Positions 22,686-36,031 are shown, numbered from the stretch's first letter. The stretch is 64,000 nt of DNA from Dimorphilus gyrociliatus (GCA_904063045.1 CAJFCJ010000002.1:2599891-2663890), one strand, 5' to 3'. The notes: a model not told the origin generated them from the sequence alone. Numbers and translations are program-made.

Positions 22686-24182
22686 TCGAAAATGAATTGT
22701 TTGTATAGCCATTGTAAAAACGTTGTTAAGGGAATTTAGCTAAATAGTTGTTGATAATTTAAAATTTCTAATATTTTTTCTCTTTAAAAGAAAGAAAATG
22801 ATTTAGAAAACATAGGATAATACATATGTTAAAATTTGTGATTATCCTCTAAATCGATTGTCTCTTTAGATTACTTATAATCACTAAGATTTTCATTTTC
22901 TATAATATTCAGTACTAATAAGACTTAAATTTCCAATCTTCTTTGTACAAATGTCAACTGTTGCTCCTATAGAACGACAAAGGCACCATGGAGTCTGTTC
23001 CATTTAATCCCATTCCTCAAGATAATCAACAGGGGCCCCAGGCCCATTTCATTTATTAGGCATGTTTACGGTGTTTTGTGGAAATTGAACGTAAAGCCAT
23101 TTTCACTCACTTCATTCGTATATAGGTCAATTTATAAATGATGTAACTGATCCTCAATTTTATGTGGTCAGACGATTCGATGAACTGATTGATAATATCG
23201 TCAGATGGCGACACCCCTACTTATCAGTTACGTTCACGCCTCCTCGCATGAATAATCAGGGATTAAGGCAGGGAAATGAAAAATATTCTAACTTGCAACC
23301 AAAGAGAAATGTTAACTGGAAGTTACTGATTGAAATTTGGAGAGGGGGAAAAGACAGAATAAACATCAGTTACTAAAGTATATTGTACAGAGTCCCTCAT
23401 GCGGTATTCAACAGGGAATTTCTTGCGTGCACGTCGTTTATTCGTAGGGTGTACTGGCAAAAATGCAAATTAGCCTTCTTACCATAATTACCGAGTCTGC
23501 TTGACTATTTTAGTTATCATCCCGTCAAAAGGGAGACGACTGGCAATCGACGCTCGTCAGATAAAATTTTCTAGCTTTTATGTGAATTATTTTGATTTTT
23601 CCTTTTTGTTGGACAGCTGAGTCTTTTCTTAATCAGATCACAATAAAATACAAACACTCTTTTTTGTATATAAAATAAACTATGTAAATGAAGGGTTAAG
23701 TAAAGGAAATTAGATGATTAAGATGAAAAAAATCTATTTGTAGACTAGTTAAGAAACATAGTAAAACGATGACGATATTTAATAGAGTTATAGTCTTCCT
23801 AATGCATAAACCGTCAAATATCCATACAACTATTGCTTGAAATTATATTATTGTTTGTCTTACATCTGCAAAAATCTATCTTGCTTATGGCACCCTGAAT
23901 ATTCATTTACTAAATGGAAATTATCGAAGAACTATGATCATGTGAAACTGCCTTTGATATAAAGACAGCTTTTACGGAAGAACAGGATGAAAAGAAGAGA
24001 ATTCTATAATTGTGCAAAATACTGTATATTAATTAAAATAAAATATTACAATGGAAACGATATGTAATTTTGGCGCGAAAGTCGACGATTGGTTGAAAAA
24101 GATTTTAGCGACAAGCGCGCCAAAAGCGACTTCGGCTAGTTCTTCCTGAGATTCGCTTCGATAGGAGACGATAGAAGAAAAC
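22686..24182. other. Intergenic region after POP1
   Basis: Contains the presumed POP1 3' UTR. A 70-codon open frame at 23164-23376 lacks splice support and recognisable sequence. One AGATGGCG copy at 23203. Nothing else supported. Confidence 0.5.
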
Positions 24183-27100
24183 ATGGGAGAGGAGCTATAC
24201 GCCGTTGGAAAGAACATTAAAAGGAATTGTTGGACAAATAGTCACCAAAAAACTTGTCAAATTCTACGTCAAATTCTTTTACAGGTATAATACATTTTTA
24301 ATGACTTTTGTAAATAGTAAACATTAATAGAGGCGGCTATAAAATATTATCGATTGACATTAATTAACGATCGTTTTCGAAGACGAAACGTCACTTACAG
24401 TTCTATGTCAAGTACCATACGACGCCGGCGTTAAAGACGTAGGCAAATATTTGTTAGTTGATCTAGCGGATTTTTTCGCCCCAAACTTTAATGATCCCCT
24501 GGGTGGTGTAATGATAAGTAGTGACCGTACTTACGTTTAATCAATTCTAGTGATAAAATCTGAGAAGGGACAGTTAGGAGCAGGAAATTTTGATAGATGA
24601 AATTAATAATACTAGATATGGTGAAGATGACAGAATTAAGAGTAGACAAGCCAGCATTAGTAAGTGGAAGATAGAGGTATAGAGCATGAAAAGGGAATTG
24701 GAGACATAGGAAGTTTTTGCAATAGTTTTCGCGGAGCTTAAGAGATCGGCGCGCCTAATCCTCAACGCCTGATCAAACTTCACAGAGGCTCTTTCCTCCC
24801 TATTCGAACGCCGTAAGCTCTGAAGTTTTGTAAATTAGCTTCTCTTCTTTTCATTTCTCCGAAGCCTCCGAAGAAACTAAGAAACAATGAAATAGAAGGT
24901 AAAGGAGGAAAAAAAAGGAGGAGGGAAATCAATAGAGTCAAAATACATTTCCGTTCGTATTCTACCGTTTTCCCGATTTGCTTGGGGGGGCCTTTAATAA
25001 TTTATTGATCAGGCATAGAGCAACTTGTATAATGGACTTTTCAGTTTCAATTTCGGCGCTTTTTTGACAAACACAATTTCCTAGTCGAATCACAGACGTC
25101 CCTAGTGGTATGTTCCATATTTTTTTCATACATTCATTTCTTGTCTTGTAGTCGACATCTTGCAATTTTCCGTAGATGGAACGAGATTTATCATTTATGA
25201 AACTTACTAAAAGGAGTAAAAAGAAAAATGTTCCCCCTCTTTCTTTTCCTATATTTTCTCATTTAACCGACGGTTGAAGTCAATATTTCGGAGTACCATT
25301 TCGACGATAGTTCACAGTTTTTCCGGCAATTCAGAATAAATATCGTTATGTCACGTGACAACAATACGCTAAACTTACAACCGTTGCAATAAGAGAGATT
25401 AGAAGTGGAAGAATGCCTTTATTTAACCTAAGGATGTGCCATATGTGTAAATATACGTTCAGAGCGTATTATAGAAAGATAGCATATTTATATAGTAGGC
25501 AAACTCTCATTGCTAAATCCTCTCATCAATCTCCCATCAAAGGCTACGCGACCAAGTCGAGTATTATCTGAACTATGGGCCCGGCTTACGCCTAATATAT
25601 AATATATAACGATATGCTAAAACGAATTACCGAGATCCGAAAAGTGTGAAATGGGGAGAAAACAAGCGCGAACGAAACAGCCCTACGCCCGTAGACTCCA
25701 TCCCGAGAGATTGTACGGAGCGAACGCAGTTTGCCTGTATCGTAATGATTTATAGAAACGAAAATTTTTTTATTTGACGCTTTTATAAAAAAAAAAATAA
25801 ATATAGGTGAAAAAGAAACCAGTTACGTCTTTTGTCGAGGCATTTCCTTCCTTTTTTCTCTATTTCATATAAAATTTTACTAGATAAAAAGCCTTTCCGT
25901 GTACCAGTGTCGAAAATTACGTCCATAGTCGAGTGACTATTCAAACAGACGCCATTAGCTAATAAGGCCTTGTATGAGCTCTTGGTCAACTACTATCCCG
26001 CTAGAGTCACGTTTTCCTCATTATCTTACGCAAGGGATGTATATTTAGGAACAACAAGTACAGGGAACGCTAGTTCTCGTCACGTGGTTTTTGGTAGAAA
26101 CATTACTATTGAAGCAATCTTCTTATGATTTTCGCATACGTTCACACCCATAAACTATCCCTTTCATGCATGCAGCTAATGTACTAAAGGAGTCAATATT
26201 CCGCATGACTACTCCTGCTGAAAAATACCCGAACGATAGTATTGCAGTTGGCGCCGGCGTTAGTACGCTTCGTTGCGGATTAGAGACGGCCTGGCGTCTT
26301 TTTTTCGTTTAGTTCTATTTGCATTTTTGTTCGACGCTGCGTAAGGACGTCATGCGAAGATTATTGTGACGAACGACAATGCGACCGTAATTTCACTCCC
26401 GATCATTTTTACGTATACGTCACTCTTGTTTCTTTCTTCTGCCAGAGTGATGCCGTCTCATACGATAAATTACCGAAACCAATCGTCCAAGAGAAAGTTG
26501 CAAGTTCATCTCAAACAAACGTAAGTTTTTTTCCCTTGCTTATTCTATATCTATTCATTTACGGCCGAATAGAGAAAAGAATAATTCCTTCTCTCTTCTT
26601 TACTTTCCCTAGCGACTCGAGTATTCTAGTCCGAGGAGAGTAGGAAAAGAATAAAAAAAAAAGAAAGAAAGAAAGATAGAACCTTACGAAATGGTTACAA
26701 TTCTAAAACTTTAATATATTTTAACCAAAGAGAGATATGTACAGTATATTACTTGATCAGAAACTAGACATGTATATCATTTTTCCTTAATTTCAATTGT
26801 AAATTAATTAACCTGTTGATGAGTATCGTAATCGTCTTCATATATTTCTTTTTATGAATATTTCAATATGAATATTTTTGAATATTCATATCCTCTTAGA
26901 TTAAGTATTATTCAAAAAGGTTGAAAATATCAGATGGTGTTTAAATACTTAAGTTACGTAATATAGATAGATGAATGAATATTATACGCTGCTAAACATA
27001 ATAAAGAAATTTATAGAAGGCTTTCGGCTTTTATTATTACAATCGCGTTCGGCCAATGATTAGATTAAGTTCGCTTAGTTAAATTCCGCCTATCTGGAAC

Positions 27101-27195
27101 AATTGCCAATTTTGCAGATCGACGCATGTTCGCTGAACGAAAATTCTATGGTAATTTTACTTTTATTGTACAATTGCAATATAATTAATAAATGA
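24183..27195 (+). CDS. Candidate three-exon small gene, unrecognised
   Basis: Weak model. Exon 1 24183-24284 starts with ATG in good context (AAAACATGG), encodes MGEELYAVGKNIKRNCWTNS and onward, and ends at a GTATAA donor in phase 0. Exon 2 26446-26520 has a strong pyrimidine-tract acceptor (TTTCTTCTGCCAG), 25 open codons (SDAVSYDKLPKPIVQEKVAS) and a GTAAGT donor, also phase 0. Exon 3 27118-27195 has a TTTTGCAG acceptor and ends at TGA. Joined: 84 aa with a short hydrophobic end (MVILLLLYNC). I recognise no domain. The middle exon is the best supported part; exon 3 could instead be a 33-base exon using the GTAATT donor, with the true end elsewhere. It could also be chance. Confidence 0.3.
24285..26445. 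other. Gene-poor stretch, candidate intron
   Basis: AT-rich with CpG-containing patches (about 25600-25730 and 26200-26460). A perfect E-box palindrome GTCACGTGAC lies at 25350. No supported exon on either strand. Confidence 0.4.
25350..25359. promoter_or_regulatory. GTCACGTGAC palindrome (CLEAR/USF-type E-box)
   Basis: Exact 10-base palindrome matching the consensus for TFEB/MITF and USF-type bHLH-zip factors. It lies over 5 kb from the V-ATPase gene, so linkage to that gene is not supported. Confidence 0.3.
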
Positions 27196-30100
27196 AACGT
27201 TACAAATATTTATTTAAAAGAAAGAAACGCCATCTACAGCATTCCAAAAGAGACGCATTTTAAAGAAGAAGGAAACTCAAAAGTTAAAAATTAAATTCCA
27301 TATACCAAGATTATAATTCTTGGTATAAATAGAAGCACTTCCTCTTCACACTTATCCTCTTTCACCCATTTGAAAAAGAGAAAAGAATTGTAACAATTTT
27401 TTTCAAACAACCGGAAATAGAAGTTTGAACAACGTCAATTATAATATTTTTAACTCTCTTTCATTCGCATTTTTAGTGTTTTGAATCTGTAACAATGGAA
27501 TATGGAAAATAATAGACAAAAATATTATACTGCAGCTTTAATAATATTAAAAAAATAAGGGATGATTTTACTTAGAAAATTAGTATGGATTGATTATTGG
27601 AAATGGAATAAATATTTATACAATTAATAGAGTCATTAAAAATGTTCTTGTTTTATTAGATATATTGAAAATATACATAGATACAGTACGTATTATGTAA
27701 AACTTATTTAGAAGAACGATAAGAGGGTATTTAATCTTGATTGATGAATAAAAAATCATTCATTTCTCCCACCCTGCCTCTTTCTCTCTCCTATAAATGC
27801 TGGCTTAGTATAATTTTCTGATGAGAAAAAGAATAAAAGAGAATTGATCGATAGGAAAGAAAATTATCCTTTATCCGCAATTTTATTAAAAAGATAAAAA
27901 TAGATATAAGAATGCTAATTGTTTAATCTTTATCTGTTTTTGTCTTTTCACACATAAGCCCTGACACATTTCCTTTTCTCTCTCTCTCCATCCTTCTGTC
28001 TTTCCTATTATTCTTATTCTCTGCGGGCTAATATTTTCACTCTTAAATTATCTAAGATTCATTAGAATGTCTAAGGATATTAACATTAAGTTTTTTTTAT
28101 TATATTATTTTTCCCCCTTAATTCATCCTCCTTTTATCATATTCTTTTTATCCGTTTTTCTTTGACTCGTTCCGATATCCTCTTTATTTTTCTTTTGATC
28201 TTTTCAATGTTTTGTTTCCTTTCTCTCTTAATTAGTGATTCTGACTAAGTAAAATATCGCCGTTGGGGAGTTTTTTTTAAATTTACATTGTTAAAGGATA
28301 TATACTTTATTCTAATAGAATGTGTACATTGCATATATATGGACAAATTATATAAACAAATGATACTTTTATCTTCTTTACGTATACACTGCTTTCTCTT
28401 TTTTCTTTAATAAAAAGAAATTGGGTGCTTTTTTTTTCAAATCTCTAAATCCCATCCCTACTCTAGTGCTAACAAACTGTTGTGATACAGAATTTTATAA
28501 CCCAGTTATGAACAACTAGATGGCGTTAGGTATATTTTTATTTCTCTTTTTATTTCTTCTTTTACAAGGCCATAGGCCTTTCGGAAGTTGAACTTAACTA
28601 AAATGGATTCTTTTGTAAAGAATAGTGGGAACAATTGATTTTCGAGTTGAATGACGTGTTAGGCCTAAAATACACTGAAAGAATATCTTTGAATAGATAA
28701 TAAAAATTAAGGGACATGATTGATATTGGTAGGTATTTTAAGGTCTTATCTATTAAAGTACTAGTCAAATACAATTCATTTATTCTTATCAATTATGAAA
28801 GGTAAAGTACATGTAAAACTGAAAAAGGAAGATGGTTATTTTATCATTTAGATTTAGGCAACTAGATTTCTCTATATCAGTATAAATATGACTAAAAGGA
28901 ATAAAATTACGTCTGTGCGCATGTTGTCGCAAAATATTCAATTAATTTTTAACTAAGTAGATGAAAAACAGATAAAAGAATAACGATCATCGTCATAACA
29001 ATCATAATAACTTGTTTAAATATATAGAAATAGATACCAAAGTATACACAATACTTGTATGAGGAGCGCTAAACTAAAAAAGTAACACAAAAAATCTGAC
29101 AGTTAGACAAGAGAAGATTGTAATCTCTCTATCTCTCTTTCTGCACGTGTTTTTGTGTATATATGTCCCCCTCCCATCTCTCTCTCTCTCTCTCTCTTTA
29201 TTCCCTTTAATCTCTTCCAATCTATCTAATTATTCTATAAAATTTCTTTTCTTTATTTTATACTTTTTTGATTCTAAAAAAAAAGTGAAATTTTTGAAGA
29301 ATAAAAAACAAAATTTGTGTAATTAATCTTTTTCAAGAGGATCATTTAATCGTTTAAATACTTTGCCAATTGAAAACTACCGATATTTTCTTCTAACAAT
29401 AAGTTATTATTTAAGATAAAATTTAAATTATACAAAAGAAGACCGAGCGGGAGGAGTGGAGGGATGGAAATTGTAAATAAGTATATATATATATACAGTT
29501 ATATCATATGAGAATAAGAGAGAAATTGAAATTGATAATAATGTTGAAATAAGATTGATAATAGGATTTAAAATGATTTGTTAGACATTTGGAACTGCGT
29601 AATCTTTTCACTATTAAATATCTGGTCTAATATAGGTTGAAAATTAATACCAGATTCTTATCAATAAGGCTACGAAATAGAACCATAATGTTTAAATTGT
29701 TTAAGTAGATATTGAAAAATAAATATTAAAGACCATTCAGAGAGATAATTAAATTTGTTTGTCTATGAGAGCAAGTTTTATTTTACTAATTTCAAAATCA
29801 AAAGTATGTAAAAACAGCTCACAATACAAACTAATTATATAATGTATAGATCATATCATTATATATATATATAAATTTGCATATTCATAAAGTGCAGGCA
29901 AGGCATCATTTTTTAATAATATTCTTATAGAATATAAGAATTTTTTAAGAGTTTTGTTAATGATTGCTTAGTTAAAAAACAAAAAAGCTTAATTCAAAGA
30001 TGAGGAAGATGATAAATACATATCCTATTCATCAGAGAATACTTAAAAATGGCAAGAAAATAACTAGACTATTAGTATTAGTATTATGACTTTTGAACAA

Positions 30101-30287
30101 AGGGAAAGAAGAGAGGAGAGGAGTGAAAGTATAGTTACATGAATTGATTAAGGTATATGTAATTAAAACATTAATTTCATAAGAAAAGATCAATTCAACG
30201 GAGCTTTTGAATATTTACTTCCAATGAACTTGTGTCTCATTATGACTAATGTAATATCTTTATTTCGATTTCTATTCTTTCCTCTTG
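27196..30287. other. Gene-poor AT-rich region, probably including the innexin 3' UTR
   Basis: Long T- and A-rich runs, a (TC)n tract at 29177-29197, and one AGATGGCG copy at 28518. No frame above 65 codons with splice support. Confidence 0.5.
29177..29197. repeat. (TC)n microsatellite
   Basis: About ten TC units. Confidence 0.9.
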
Positions 30288-31526
30288 TTAAACGTCTTGC
30301 AGACTTGGGTTTGGGAGTTCAGAATATCCCTTTACCTTCCTTTCCCAAGTATCCCATATAGCACCTGTTATATCGTTGGTTGTTAAGAAGTTACAATTAT
30401 GGCCAATTAGGCGTATAAGGAATACTCCATCGTGACGCAAATAGTCTACAAATTCAGATATTAAACGTTCTTTTGAATCGACATCGATCTGTCTAGTGGC
30501 AAGGTGGTTTGTTACATATCTTTTTTTATCCCATGGTAGGACAGATCTAATTAACCAAAATAGAAAATTTAAAACGGTAATGATGGCGACCATCAAGAAC
30601 CAAAACCATAGGAAAACGTAAATCTTTTCGTTATACATATTAATTGGCAGTACACATTGAACGGTATATTTGTGAACGTTTCCCAATCTTCTAACTTGAA
30701 AATCACACATGGTAACCAGAGGAAATGTGTTTGCAACATCATGTTTCCACGGCCCGCTACTGCCTCTACCACTTAGTAAGTCATAACCAAAAGATCCATA
30801 CTTGGTTCCAAGAAGAAGATTAAGGACAAAAAATTGCCCTATAACATTAGCAATATATAGGACTTTTGAGATTAAGAAAATCATCAAAAGATATCCAGTA
30901 AATCGTCGAGAATAAAGTTTCTGTATTGTAGTATTTTTACCTTTCTTCTTCTTGTCACCGTCGTCAATATCTTCACCTTTATTTTCTAAAGGTTGCCCTT
31001 CAACAGTATCTCTTGCTCTTAGAAATCTGTGAAATTGTTGCGAAAGAAACTCAAGGATTTTGTTTCTCGCTTTCACATCTTTAGTCGCTGAGAGTTTGTG
31101 AGCAGTTGATAAAATATCATCGGAATCTACGCCAGCCCTATCGTTAAGACCATGCCAGAAGAAAGATGGTAAGAAAAAGAAAAAAGCTTGTCCAAGCATG
31201 ATAAAAGGTATCCATTGATAATACGGTAAAACTTTTCTTGGTCCTACTTCGTCTGGTCTGGGAATATATTCATCAAATGGAAGATAATAAGTATTTCGAA
31301 CCCAGCAATAAGAGTTCATATATTTTACATGGCTTCCAGTAAAGTGTTTCGGTTCCCAACAATTTAAAGGCTTTCCAATAAAATATTGCTGACCTGATAC
31401 AACAATGGCGAACGCAACAATAAGCGCAACAGTATACCTCGAATTTAACCTGTCAGCAAAGTCATCATCAGCTTTGACCCCAGAACCTTTAGAGGCTCCC
31501 TTAATAACTGATACGATTTTTTCCAT
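30288..31526 (-). CDS. Innexin gap-junction protein
   Basis: Four-pass invertebrate gap-junction channel subunit, 412 aa, intronless coding region. The hallmark YYQW motif sits at residues 102-105 at the start of TM2 (PYYQWIPFIM). TM1 is around residues 31-50, TM3 starts near FTGYLLMIFLISKVLY, TM4 is FLWFWFLMVAIITVLNFLFW. Extracellular loop 1 has the two conserved Cys (C56 and C74, context LNCWEPKHF and NSYCWV). Loop 2 has the second pair (TMCDFQVRRLG and YTVQCVLPIN). The Lys-rich cytoplasmic loop and a roughly 90-residue tail are typical. An acceptor (CTTTTTCAG) about 27 bases before the ATG implies an upstream 5' UTR exon. Innexins are absent from vertebrates as such, which supports an invertebrate source. 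Confidence 0.97.
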   Translation of the reverse strand: MEKIVSVIKGASKGSGVKADDDFADRLNSRYTVALIVAFAIVVSGQQYFIGKPLNCWEPKHFTGSHVKYMNSYCWVRNTYYLPFDEYIPRPDEVGPRKVLPYYQWIPFIMLGQAFFFFLPSFFWHGLNDRAGVDSDDILSTAHKLSATKDVKARNKILEFLSQQFHRFLRARDTVEGQPLENKGEDIDDGDKKKKGKNTTIQKLYSRRFTGYLLMIFLISKVLYIANVIGQFFVLNLLLGTKYGSFGYDLLSGRGSSGPWKHDVANTFPLVTMCDFQVRRLGNVHKYTVQCVLPINMYNEKIYVFLWFWFLMVAIITVLNFLFWLIRSVLPWDKKRYVTNHLATRQIDVDSKERLISEFVDYLRHDGVFLIRLIGHNCNFLTTNDITGAIWDTWERKVKGYSELPNPSLQDV

Positions 31527-31846
31527 TCCTAAAGAAAAAAGCTTTCCAAACCTGAAAAAGAGATTTTATAACGTTATGTAAAAGTAGTAGAACAAGATCA
31601 AAATATAGTAAACTATCTACAAAAGTATATTTATATATTCGGATGTTTATTTAAATAACTGTATAAAAAAAACCGAGTGCAAAAGGGTAAGAAAGGACAT
31701 TAAAAGAGAAATATATAAATATAGTGCATAGTATTTATGACTAAAGGGATACATACTCTATACGCCTCTATCAGAAATTATCCTCAGAGTTATTAGATAT
31801 TATTTCCAATGAAAAGTTTGAAACTATAGACAAAATTATATAAATA

Positions 31847-31868
31847 ATATATATATATATATATATAT
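31847..31868. repeat. (AT)n microsatellite
   Basis: About eleven AT units. Confidence 0.9.
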
Positions 31869-31900
31869 TAAAATTTCCTTTGTTAAGTATCTTATCCTCA

Positions 31901-31931
31901 CTCTCTCTCTGTCTGTCTGTCTGTCTGTCTT
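31901..31931. repeat. Compound (CT)n-(GTCT)n repeat
   Basis: Five CT units running into about five GTCT units. Confidence 0.9.
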
Positions 31932-33192
31932 TTGATTGCTCTCCCTATGTCCTTCTATCTCTCTCTCTGGCCTTTTTCTATCGTTCTTGTTAGTCAGCCA
32001 AATCGCGGTTTGATTTGAAAAGTTCAATATGGAAACTGGCCAAAATACCAAAAGTTTTTGCGATGCTTTTCATGTAAACAGTAACTTGATTCATTTAACA
32101 ACCTAGATAGGCAAAAACGAATTGTTTTTCGTACCCCCCTCCCTTTATGCCGCTAGTTTAAAAGTAAGTAAGATAAACATATCATAAATCCCGAAATTGT
32201 AACCTTTACACCTATACATAAGAAGTATAAAATATATGCGCTATTGTAATTTCATTTTGTGCCCGGATGTTTTTTATGATCCTCTAAATTTATACTAAAG
32301 AGAGTTAGACTATCCCATTTATTATTCGTGTTTAAAATGCTTTATACCTCAAAAAAAAAAAATCAATAGATGTCACTTAATAGACCAATTTTTGAACAGG
32401 CAATATACGCTAGATGGCCTACTTGATGCTGCTTGACAAATAAGTTATCTTTAGGTAGCGAACAACGAAAAAAACGCCCCAATTCCTTCTTAATTAATTT
32501 ATTAATTTAATAATAATAATGAGTTACATATTTATTTAAAATTGTACAAGATATTAACATAAAGGCTAAAGTATTAAATCTTTAACAACAATAACATCTT
32601 CACTCTTACAAAGAGAAGGAGTTGAACAAATAAATACATAGAGCATAATGTAAATTGTAAACTGTATAAGTTTCTTACTTATATCACAAGCGGATAATAG
32701 ATGTACAACCAGAAATGGGTATATAATTACTTGTTCATATGCATTCGCAATGTAAATACTGCAACAAATTTTTTTTCTAGCGGATGTCGATTATATAGGA
32801 GGGGGATATAATAGGAGAGAACTAAAGGATTCAATGAACGTCTAGAACATCCATTTATTCCATACATTTTTCTTTTCAAGCAGCAGTAGCAGCAACTGGC
32901 ATACAGTTGATCTACAATTTAAACCTGTTGCTCTTACCAACCAATTTATAGCTGTAAATTACAATATGTCAAGAGGTGCGAAATTACACAATATAAAAAT
33001 TGCAAATACTTTGTTTTTAGTTAAAAATAACATAAGTAAAAAAAAAGAAAAAAAACCAACTGCAATACATCGTTCAATAATTGATTTTGCAGAAGCGCGA
33101 CAACTTTTCTATTTGTTGTCACCGTCGCCAAGTGACGTCCGTTAGACAATGACCTATCGACTCGTTCATTGTTTTCCTCATCGAAATATTTT

Positions 33193-35018
33193 TCAAGCTT
33201 CTGATTCAACATTCTCTTCTTGCTCAAATTCCTTATTTTTATCTTTCTTCTTTTTCTTCTTTTCCTTATCCTTCTTGCTTTTCTTTCGCTTTTTCTTAGA
33301 TTTTTCAGCCTCAGGAGATTCTTGTATAGCTTGATCAAGTTCGTCAAGAATATCATCAATTCTCTGCTCGTCCTTATTGGAAGCTTCCCCATTAGCTTTC
33401 ACTTCTTCGTTATCAATATCATCATCAGCGCTTGCCTCTAGTTGTTTCTTTTTTTGCTTTTCCTCTTTTTTCTTCTTCTTTCTTTTCTTCTTTTCTTCTA
33501 ATTTTTCTTTAAGTTTGTTCCATTGTCTATTCTTGCCTTCGGTTTGTCTAAAGGGAATCGATGAAAGCCATTAATCAATAAATTTTAAGTTTTTTTTTAT
33601 GTTTTAGCGAGCAACACGTAATTAATAATTTGTGAAATGTCTTTGGGATCAAGAATAATATCATACGTGAAAGAACTGAGAAGATAAACCAATACTCGGA
33701 CGGAGGAAATTGAATTATTGATCAGTCGGTTAAGAGTTCCTATATCATAAACTATGAGTGTTATACTTACGTCTTCTCAACATCATCGGCCTGTTGCAGA
33801 AGTTCTGTTGCTTTTTGTGCTTCCTCTTCTTTTTTCGCTTTTCTCTTCTCTTTCATCATTTGTACTATTTGAGATTGTCTTGCTCTTTCATTCTGAACTT
33901 TTGATTCATGAACTTGCATATTTCTTAAGATAGCTTCCTTTTCTTCTGCGAATTCTTTTTCTAAGTCGACATCGTCGTCGGTCTTTTTCTTCCATACTTC
34001 CGGAGTTCCTGGTAAGACCATTGAAGATTCACGTGAAAGAAGAGTCATTTGTCTTGACATATTTGGAGGTTTATCTTTAATATTTGGTAGAGTTCCATTT
34101 CTAGTTGGAGGTCGAGGAGTTGCCAAGAATTCTCGAACTTGTTTCCTTTGTTTCATTTGTTCGACTACTTCTTGTTCTAATTGTTTTTTTCTAATAGCGG
34201 CTTTTTTCTCCTTCCATCTTTGCCTAGGATCTTTTTCGTTGGAAGTGACAGAGCTTGTTTCCTTCTCAAAACTAAGTGTATCGGAACTCCATGCAGTATT
34301 CCTACCAGAAATAGTCGACATACGGCTTATTGACGGCATAGAAACGCTTTCAGACATTCGAGGTGTATGTTTCTTCCTATTAACAGTTTCTGAAAATGTT
34401 CGGTCCCTCTGATTGCCCATCATCATCGATTGCCTAGATTGTAGAGCTGTTCATTAGAATAAATTCAACAGTTAAGAATTGTCATTCCGATATAATTTCT
34501 GAAAAATATGGATTTTTCTTTCTGATAATTTATTAGCCAGGTGAATGAAAAATTAATTATTAAAAATGACTTTTTCATTCGTAATTAGAAATGACAGTAT
34601 CAGAAAATTACCTAATCTCTCCGTTTCCATTCTATCAGCTTCTTGTTGTTTGCTGATCATATTCGCTGTAAGTTGCATTTCAGTTCGACTTCTACTAAGA
34701 AAATGTATCATGGCATCTGTTTCCTTATCGTAAATATCTTCCATATTCTTCAGGAAACTCTCCTGTTAATTTTCATATTAATAAAGCAGTTGATTATCAA
34801 GTTAGAAGAAGAAAGTTAAGAAAAAAAAAAGGAAAGTAACACAAAGAGAGATTGAGAGAGAAATTCATTTAAATATACAGATATGAATTGAAGCTTTTTT
34901 ACCATTTGAAAATATTTAGAGAAAATATACACAAAATTAAACTACAAACCAATTTTGGATCTTTGACTTTCATTTTTAATTGCATCAATTTTACAATAAA
35001 ATCGTCTGGCATATCCAT
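33193..35018 (-). CDS. Unrecognised Lys/Glu-rich coiled-coil protein
   Basis: Exons 34950-35018, 34622-to-34612 region through 34762 (i.e. 34612-34762), 33771-34446 and 33193-33547 sum to 1251 bases (416 aa), phases matching. Start MDMPDDFIVKLMQLKMKV. The middle exon has a Ser/Thr/Pro-rich stretch (SMPSISRMSTISGRN) and a helical block (RQRWKEKKAAIRKKQLEQEV). A second helical block is DLEKEFAEEKEAILRNMQ. The last exon is a very basic Lys repeat followed by an acidic patch and another Lys run (KKKRKKSKKDKEKKKKK), resembling a nuclear or nucleolar localisation segment. I do not recognise the family. The order of features (N-terminal helix, Ser-rich linker, coiled coil, basic tail) fits a cytoskeletal or centrosomal linker, but this is a guess. 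The donor of the first intron is the less common GTTTGT. Confidence 0.7.
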
Positions 35019-36027
35019 CTTGTTTATTTTTTAAGTGTTTGTTGCCTCTTTTTATGTTGAGAAGAGGAACTATTGAGATAGTTAGACGGGTATAAGATTA
35101 AATAAAAATAAGAAGAGAAGAGAGATAAACTTTGCTAAATTTTTGCAGGAAGTTGTATTAAAAAAAAACACAAGAAAGAAAAAAAAAGGAAAACCTATAA
35201 TGAAATAAAGTAGGAAGGATAAGAATAGAGGCTATAAGGCAAACAAGATGAAGGGAGAAAAGGGAAAAAAAGGTTTCAATAGAGTAGGAAAATTAAGTAT
35301 CAATTCCTCTTGTCCTTAATGATATTGTTGAAAATATATTGAGAGGAAGTAGAAGTCATTTTAGTCCATACTTGATGGCATTTCAGAGCAAACTAAACTC
35401 TGAAGCGTATATTTCCAATAAATTATTTGAATGATTTATGAAATGCGAGTAGTTGTATACATTAATGTTTGTTGTGGATATTGAATATTCAAATCGATCT
35501 ATACTTCTTAATTCGCGTATTCAACCGATATTTACCCAAATTACACACAAATCTAATTCACTTTCGTAAATAAAATCGACAGGTTTCCTCCCTCCGTAGC
35601 CAAATTAAACAATAAGATAATAGACAAGGTATTAATTATCTATTTGTGTAAAATTTTTAATTACTCATTAATAAATTATTTTTATTCATGTAAAATATTC
35701 CTTCATTGCCTTTTTCTTGAATATATACATTTCCCAATATTTTTACTGTTTCAAATCAATTCAAACAGTCGATTTATGAGTATATGTATCTTATTAATTA
35801 TTCAAACTATCGACAGATGCTTTACAAAAGGGATAACGAACTTCTTTTATAAAAATGTTAAGTAAGGAGTCATTCTTAGGTTGAGTTAATCAGTATAATC
35901 CACAATTTAGGATACAGGACAATGACATTAACGTGGAAGGTTATTAAGAATTTAATTATGTATCAGTATATTCGTATACTAATATATATGATTGAATATT
36001 AGTGTATTTATTTCACACAGAAATCTT

Positions 36028-36031
<4 letters not shown>

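Larger units (their letters stand above)
31527..33192. other. Intergenic between innexin and the coiled-coil gene
   Basis: Innexin 5' UTR/promoter side and 3' flank of the next - strand gene. (AT)n at 31847-31868 and a mixed CT/GTCT repeat at 31901-31931. A near copy of the recurrent motif (TAGATGGCC) at 32411. No further gene seen. Confidence 0.5.

Noticed and set aside
23164-23376. 70-codon + strand frame after POP1
   Set aside because: No recognisable sequence, no consistent splice partner; POP1 already ends with its normal C-terminal domain.
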